From Poronia punctata (Eukaryota; Ascomycota; Sordariomycetes; Xylariales; Xylariaceae), in assembly GCA_022579005.1 (NCBI GenBank), contig MU401462.1:186001-250000 (forward strand): DNA of 64,000 nt, in the 5' to 3' direction. Below the pieces are notes generated by a model, which was not told the origin of the DNA, made no database searches, and saw nothing but the letters and a program-made list of their open reading frames with translations. The position numbers were made by a program, and so were the translations under genes. Within the stretch, counting starts at the first letter, position 1, and the number at the start of each line of letters is the position of its first letter. Below are positions 58,332-64,000 of the stretch, in pieces.

Positions 58332-59460
58332 ATGCGAACCTCCACCCTCAGTAATGTCCTCGCCGGCCTTGCTGTCGCCCAAGGCATAGCAGCGGCCGAC
58401 AAGCTCAAGTGGCTCGGGATCAACTTGTCGGTCGCCGAGTTTGGTCAGGGAACCTATCCCGGCACCTGGGGCAAGGACTTTTACTTTCCCGACGCCACGG
58501 CTGTTTCGGTAAGGAGAAGAAAGAACTTCTTATTGGGAACTGATAAGAGAAAGAGAAAAAGCTAACCAGTATCGGCAGACGCTTATAAGTGAGGGCTACA
58601 ACATTTTCCGCGTCGCCTTTTCCATGGAGCGTCTGGTTCTCGACTCACCGGACGGTACGCTCAGCGATGCGTATCTGGCCAATCTGACGGAGACGGTGAA
58701 CCACATCACCGAATCGGGCTCATATGCCATTCTAGACCCGTACGTCTTTCTTGTCTTCCCATGAAAGCTAGCAATCATCTTTTGAGCTTTTTACTTACCG
58801 ACTTTGGAAAAAAGACACAACTTTGGCCGATACAACGACGAGGTAATCACAGACACCGGAGCCTTCGGAAAGTTCTGGACAACCGTAGCGGACGCATTCA
58901 AGTCCAATGAGAACGTGCTCTTCGACACGAACAACGAGTACCACGACATGGACCAGGACCTAGTCCTCCAGCTGAACCAAGCGGCCATCGACGCGATCCG
59001 CGGCGCCGGTGCCACGTCCCAGTACATCCTGGCCGAAGGCAACAGCTGGTCGGGGGCGCACGCATGGAACGTGACCAACGACAACCTGTCGCAGCTGAGC
59101 GACCCGTCGGGCAAGCTGATCTACGAGATGCACCAGTACCTGGACTCGGATAACTCGGGCACGTCGGACGCCTGCGTCTCGGGCACAGTGGGGGTGGACC
59201 GCCTCGTTGGCGCCACCGAGTGGCTACGGGAGAACGGCGCGCTCGGCATCCTGGGCGAGTTTGCTGGCGGTCCCAACGATGACTGCCGCGCCGCCGTCGA
59301 GGGCTTGCTAGAACACCTCCAGGAGAACAGTGACGTCTGGCAGGGCGCTCTCTGGTGGGCTGCCGGCCCTTGGTGGGCCGATTACTTCTTTAGTTTCGAG
59401 CCCCCTAGCGGTACCGGGTATAGCTACTACAACGACCTGCTCAAGTCTTATGCCCCCTAG
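58332..59460 (+). CDS. secreted GH5 subfamily-5 endo-beta-1,4-glucanase, 3 exons
   Basis: Second EglB-type cellulase. Exons are 58332-58508, 58579-58739 and 58815-59460, giving 327 residues. A signal peptide covers about residues 1-22 (..LAVAQGIAAA). Motifs are WLGINLSVAEFGQGTYPG, FRVAFSMERLV, DPHNFGRYND, the acid/base [39 protein letters not shown], the nucleophile ILGEFAGG and WWAAGPWWADYFFSFEPPSG. There is no cellulose-binding module. Compared with the paralog at 10370 it has two introns instead of six and lacks the KR site after the signal peptide. It is closer than that paralog to Aspergillus EglB around the acid/base (NNEY, DMDQDLVLQLNQAAI). Catalytic residues are intact. Confidence 0.93.
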
Positions 59461-60232
59461 ACTAACCTAGGTTAGGAAACGGATGTTGTGCGGCTGCAGG
59501 AGCTTTCAGTTGTTTATACAAGTCTTCCAGTTAGATACGAAATACTACCATTGTATAATGCGTGCATTACCATGTTGCTGTGAGCATCGACTGCCTCCTT
59601 GCCGGAGCATATTGGAAGTACACGTGTGTGCCTGGAAGATGTTTGTTTGCTGATGCTTTGCACCTTGCGTAACTCCCAAAGTCCACAAAGTAAGTACCTA
59701 GGTACGTACTACATGGCTAGGTACATGTACCTTCTATGACATGCAAGACCTCACGGAGTACTAATGTGGAGGCGGCCACTATATTAGTTCCCGTGTTTAT
59801 GTTTGGGGTAAGTTGTGTACCTAAGCTTTTCATCTAACCTAACCTTAGCGAGTTGTTCTCAGGCTTGTAAAATAGAGAAAAGAGGCGGCCCGTATTATTA
59901 GAAAATCACGGCGATATACTCCCATGGGCACCCGACTCTCATACTTTTTTAATTCGTGATACTGGACGTCAGTCTGCCTCTGAGATATGTATTAATAGCC
60001 TGTAGGTAGAATGACTCGGGGCATGTTTGATCCGGCCATTGGCAAGGCACACACCTCTAATAGAGGTCACTTTGCGCGGAGGGTTTAGAAAACAAGCTTA
60101 GTTGATGCATTAGAAAGCGTTGCCTAACAAGTTCATATCGTACAATGTGATTTTAAGCCAAGAAGTCATGGCATCAAATTCCACCAAGTTATTCGAAACC
60201 CCAGCAGGGTCGGCGACAGCACGGGGCCAAGC
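59461..60232. other. convergent intergenic region
   Basis: About 770 bp between the endoglucanase and the reductase stops. Contains AGTACCTAGGTACGTAC-type palindromic TAGGTA words near 59693-59732. No gene seen. Confidence 0.5.
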
Positions 60233-61152
60233 TTAGTATACGCCGGGAATGATGACGTATTTTCCCTTGATCTTTTCCTCGCCAAACTTCTCTTTATACC
60301 ATTTACCGCCTGACACGGCCCGGGGAAGCATGGCGAAGAACTCATTCAGCAAGAAGCACCGGGCAGGGGTAAAGGCCAGACCGCCGGCAATCCAGTAGCC
60401 GGTCCACTCTATCCACTCCATGAAGTAGTGAGGGAAGAGCATATACTTGAAAAGGCCGTTTTGTGGCACCTCGTAGTGCTTGTCGACCGTCTTCCCTTGG
60501 TCCCGAAGCTTCTCCTGGCGTCTCAACTCGCTCCGGCGGATCTCGCGCAGCTCCTCGTCGGAGAAATAGTTTCCGACGAGGCCGACATAGAAGGTGACGA
60601 GGCCGAGGGCGAAGCGGGCGGTAGTGAAGCCCTGAGCAGCCCATTCCGCTTGCGACGTAGGCCCGTATGCGGCGAGCCAGCTGCCGATGGCAATTCCGTT
60701 GGCTACTTGAAAGGCAATCGCGTTCGCCCAAATACTCACATGAATAGGAGACATGGACGGCTGAAGGAACGGGAAGAAGATGGCACGGTAGACGTAATGC
60801 ATGACGAAGAGGGAAGCTAGCACCTTGTTCTGCCACGGGAGATCGGTGATCCCGTGCTCAGCAGGTAGATTGCTCATGGTGTACAGAAGTGTCATGAAAC
60901 CGGGCACTTCCATCGTAAACCAGGCGAAACGTCCAGGCAAGTTTAGCTTGCTCTCGACCGACGTTTTACCCATTCCATACCATGACATGAACCATTGCAT
61001 AGAGCCGATCTGCGGGATAGACGAGTCAGTAGTCTTCATCTCGTGGCCCTGTCATTATGCTGTTAACTTACGAGAGGATATAGCTTCCACCACCACATCA
61101 GCGTCTCCCAATTCTCGCGGCTCGCGGGGAGCCATCCCTCGATGATCGCCAT
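60233..61152 (-). CDS. steroid 5-alpha-reductase family membrane oxidoreductase, 2 exons
   Basis: Exons on the minus strand are 61152-61072 and 61009-60233 (62-nt intron), giving 285 residues. The protein is a polytopic ER enzyme of the 3-oxo-5-alpha-steroid 4-dehydrogenase family, which reduces double bonds conjugated to a carbonyl using NADPH. Family features are PGRFAWFTMEVPGF, the HYVYRAIFFPFLQPSMSP segment, FALGLVTFYVGLVGNYFSDE, then PQNGLFKYMLFPHYFMEWIEW and the C-terminal RAVSGGKWYKEKFGE. Length and layout fit SRD5A1/DET2-like proteins more than Tsc13 enoyl reductases, which have an N-terminal ubiquitin-like part. The fungal substrate is unknown; a sterol or polyprenol-like lipid is possible. 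Confidence 0.88.
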
Positions 61153-64000
61153 TATTATAGCGTGGACTGAGTATTTAAGCCAGAATAGGTAGGCGGCAGT
61201 GTGTACCGTACCGGAAATATAGATAGAAATGTGAGAAGAAGAGATGAGGAGATCGTGGGGTTGGCGACGGTGACGAAACCTTGTTGTTTCTTGCAACCAA
61301 AATTTGCTGTATTGGCGGTACCTTGGTCTCTACCCCAGACTGACAATGGAAGCTTGTACTAAAATAATACGCGGGAGTTTGCCCAATGGGGGAGTGGGGA
61401 GTTGTACGTTATATCCACCATCTTCTACAGGTCTAGCCAACCACCCTTCGAACCTTTATTAGCGTAGACTAGACACCTACCCAGTGCTACCTTAGTTAGG
61501 TACCTGAGTAATCGATAAGAGCTTGCCCTTGAAACTTGATGTCATAAGCAAAGGTCTACGCACGTATGTACATTACCTACCAAAATGTATCTCCCGAGCT
61601 TTCTCTTTCGAAAAGGACCTACTTCAGGTACACCTGAGACGAAGGCATGCCAGTGAGCATTAAAAGACACCGGACACGCCGGAATAGACACCGGCCGCGA
61701 TAGGGCAAGGAACCCCTAAGTAAGAAACGAGGGGATTATTACTGTATTCCCAGTGCTTCCGCGTACCGTAACGTAATAAGGCACCAAGCCGATTGTCAAT
61801 TGTTTGGAAAGTTTTTACGAGTTTGTTCAGAAGTTGTCAAATGTCTATTACTAAGGTAGCCAGCTTGGCCAAAAGTTCACGTAGCAAAGAAGCCAGACAA
61901 CACGAGTTGAATATTTACCACAATGTCTTTATAAAACATGTTCTTATGGCAGTCTCTGTACCTTATATAATGTTATGCTGGCTTGTATTCAGCGGTGGGA
62001 CAACAACTTCAGTAGGGCAGCACCCCTATATAGACGATATAAAAGTCCCGGCCAATAATCCAACGACTGACTTATTGTATGAGCACTGACGACCTTGACA
62101 TCCAGCTTGGTGAGCATAGGTTAGATCTATGCTCGATTGTCCTTACATCATATGTAGCATTTGACGAGGAACGCTTTCTGGTTCAGCAGGGCGTAGTAAT
62201 GACTACCGACAGCGTAACTTGAAGTGAACAGGGACCAAATACAGATGGCTGTTTTCTCTGCGTTCAAACCTACACGGGTATTGGGCTGGTCGGACAAGTT
62301 GGCTTCGGGATATTATTATAGAAGCTACGATGACGCGAGTACAATAAGCCGGATAAACCTGAATTGTCCTAGCTGGCCTGTGTTACATTATCATTATTGA
62401 TACTAACAGAACTATTGGATAGCGAAGTCTTTCCGATATTACATTGTAGGTTTTATATCTTCCATGGTGCGGTCTAGATACTCTTTGAGCACCAAGGTGT
62501 GGTAGTACCCGCAATCGCGGTGGACGAACCTTTGTTGTGCTAGGCTATGAAAACACTAGGTATCGGCCATATACATATGCTAAACTATAGCCCTATCCGG
62601 CGCAGATGTCGCTGGGATATACCATGGGCGGTACGTCCACTCACTCATTGCCCTCGTGTCAGGACTCAGACGATGGTATGGTTGGGATAGGAATGGCTCT
62701 GCGATAAGGTTTCTTCTGAGGCCGTTTGGAATTCTTAAGCGGTATGTTCCCTCAATCTTCAAGGCATTTATGAGTCCATGAGTACCTAGCCGGGCCTCTT
62801 AGAGATCTCCCTGTTAACTGGGCTTTGGAACTATCTCTAGGAGCATCATATCTGGTCTATTCGGGAGCCATCCTCGAAGAAGAACATGTTTCTTGGCTCT
62901 GCAACTTGTATTACGAACCAAGGTCGGGTTAACATCGTACCTTTGTTTGAGACGGTTCGGGATGGAAGTGTCGTGGCAGCAGCCCATAGAGGGGTTCGGG
63001 CTTCCGGTCATTCCCAGAATCACGGCAAGGCTCTGTGTTTCCTGCTGAACGTCCTATGTACCTGGCTATAGGGAACTGCGTCACTGCCGCCCGAGTAAAT
63101 ACCTACCACTTTGGTGCCGGAGGCCAGATACATGCTTTTTGACTGGCTTGGGGTGGTAGGGTCGATATATCACACCCGAAGCTTGTGCGCCCGGATAGTT
63201 ACTAAGTAGTCACTTCATCTCATGCTGCGTGTTGCCCGTCCGGTCGGGTTGTGGGTTTGGTTGTTGCCTAGACTAGTGAGAGGCAACCACTGCAACTTTG
63301 CAGTTCCTGTAGGTTGAATCCTAAACGATTGTACTTGTTGAGGCGGCCCTGGCGGATGAAGGTCTAGGTATACCTGATTTCAGCCTCAATTTGAGCAACG
63401 GATTTAGCATATAAGTTCTAGGTACCTCGATGTTCACTGTAGAACAGGCGACCAAGATTGTACTGCTACCCCAGCTTGGAAACGGCGGCGCCGCATTAGA
63501 GGTACCTACTGGAAGTGGCTGTGCAGTGGAGCGAGTGCTACATCGGCTAATGACAATGCTACCCTGTACATAGTACGTATGATGCGGCACGTCTACGATA
63601 CATGCACACGTACACGTAAAAGGGACCGTAGGTAGGCGAGACAACAACAGCCTTGACTTGCTAATCTATCCTAACCTCTACTGAGTAGTAAGAATCGCCC
63701 AAGTGTTCTAAATATCCCTCCAGACCATACGAAGCTTCCCTGATGGAAACAGCACCTACAGCAGCACTCGTTTTCTTCCATTCTATTTGACTTGGCGACG
63801 GTAGATTCACAACACTAGCTAGGACCTGTCCTATCGTGATGACGCAACCTTTGCCGGTCCATATACTATTGCTTTTGCGTCAATAACGATCCCGCTTCTG
63901 TGCCAACGAGGTTGCAGCCGCTTGAACGAGTTGGTTTACATTTATCAGTAAACCCTTCTTTCTGTTTATCTAATACTTACGGCTTTGTATATACTATTTT
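61153..64000. other. intergenic end of window, no gene recognised
   Basis: About 2.8 kb to the window edge. The left end holds the reductase promoter. Open frames up to 108 codons have no convincing protein features. Scattered TAGGTA words occur (61480-61580, 63410-63425, 63628). No RNA gene, LTR or transposase was seen; a gene could start beyond the edge. Confidence 0.45.

Noticed and set aside
63321..63647. 108-codon minus-strand open frame near the window end
   Set aside because: Low-complexity Thr/Ser/Pro composition, no family resemblance, no splice or promoter support.
1..64000. Secondary-metabolite cluster, transposon or RIP-mutated repeat
   Set aside because: No PKS, NRPS, terpene or P450 genes, no transposase, reverse transcriptase or LTRs, and no long AT-rich repeat-derived block was recognised.

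Overview
This is a stretch of nuclear genome from a filamentous ascomycete, most likely a Sordariomycete (Pezizomycotina). The evidence is short introns of 50-210 nt with GTAAGT-like donors and CAG/TAG acceptors, compact housekeeping genes of clear fungal type, two secreted GH5 subfamily-5 endoglucanases, a DUF7703-like membrane protein, and intergenic DNA full of TAGGTA/TACCTA words. No bacterial, viral, CRISPR or intact transposon sequence was seen. I rebuilt exon structures by hand from splice sites and reading phase, and every protein model closes in frame. Several genes (RSM19, and the last exons of PRS and TOM1) exist only as short exons that a simple ORF scan misses.

Layout. 1-5.2 kb: ribosomal protein S6 (+) converging on a PRPP synthetase (-), then a tRNA-Pro gene (-). 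6.9-8.9 kb: TAF10 (+) converging on mitochondrial ribosomal protein uS19m/RSM19 (-), which has a 16-nt microexon. 10.4-11.9 kb: a seven-exon GH5_5 endoglucanase (+). 12.4-25.1 kb: a single giant HECT E3 ubiquitin ligase of the TOM1/HUWE1 type (-), nine exons, about 4,065 residues. 27.6-30.0 kb: a WW-domain protein (+) converging on a likely PGA1-type GPI-mannosyltransferase-II subunit (-). 30.7-38.5 kb: alpha-tubulin (+) and the EH/UBA endocytic scaffold EDE1 (+). 39.6-41.6 kb: a PHO89-type Na+/phosphate symporter (-), whose 5' flank carries four CACGTG sites. 41.6-46.4 kb: a long gene-poor stretch. 46.4-53.1 kb: an intronless unknown gene (+), ribosomal protein S8 (+), and a GYP5-like TBC Rab-GAP (-). 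55.0-61.2 kb: tRNA-Met (-), a DUF7703-like membrane protein (+), a second GH5_5 endoglucanase (+), and a steroid 5-alpha-reductase family protein (-). The last 2.8 kb shows no gene.

Functionally this is mostly core housekeeping: translation (RPS6, RPS8, RSM19, two tRNAs), transcription (TAF10), nucleotide precursor supply (PRS), ubiquitin (TOM1), cytoskeleton and trafficking (alpha-tubulin, EDE1, GYP5), GPI anchors (PGA1 candidate) and phosphate uptake. The accessory content is two cellulase paralogs about 46 kb apart and a few lineage-restricted proteins. I found no obvious multi-gene system or biosynthetic cluster. The points most worth checking are the microexon and terminal mini-exons, in-frame stop-free introns, a tandem-CAG splice acceptor in TOM1, the CACGTG cluster upstream of PHO89, the orphan intronless gene and several short tandem repeats.
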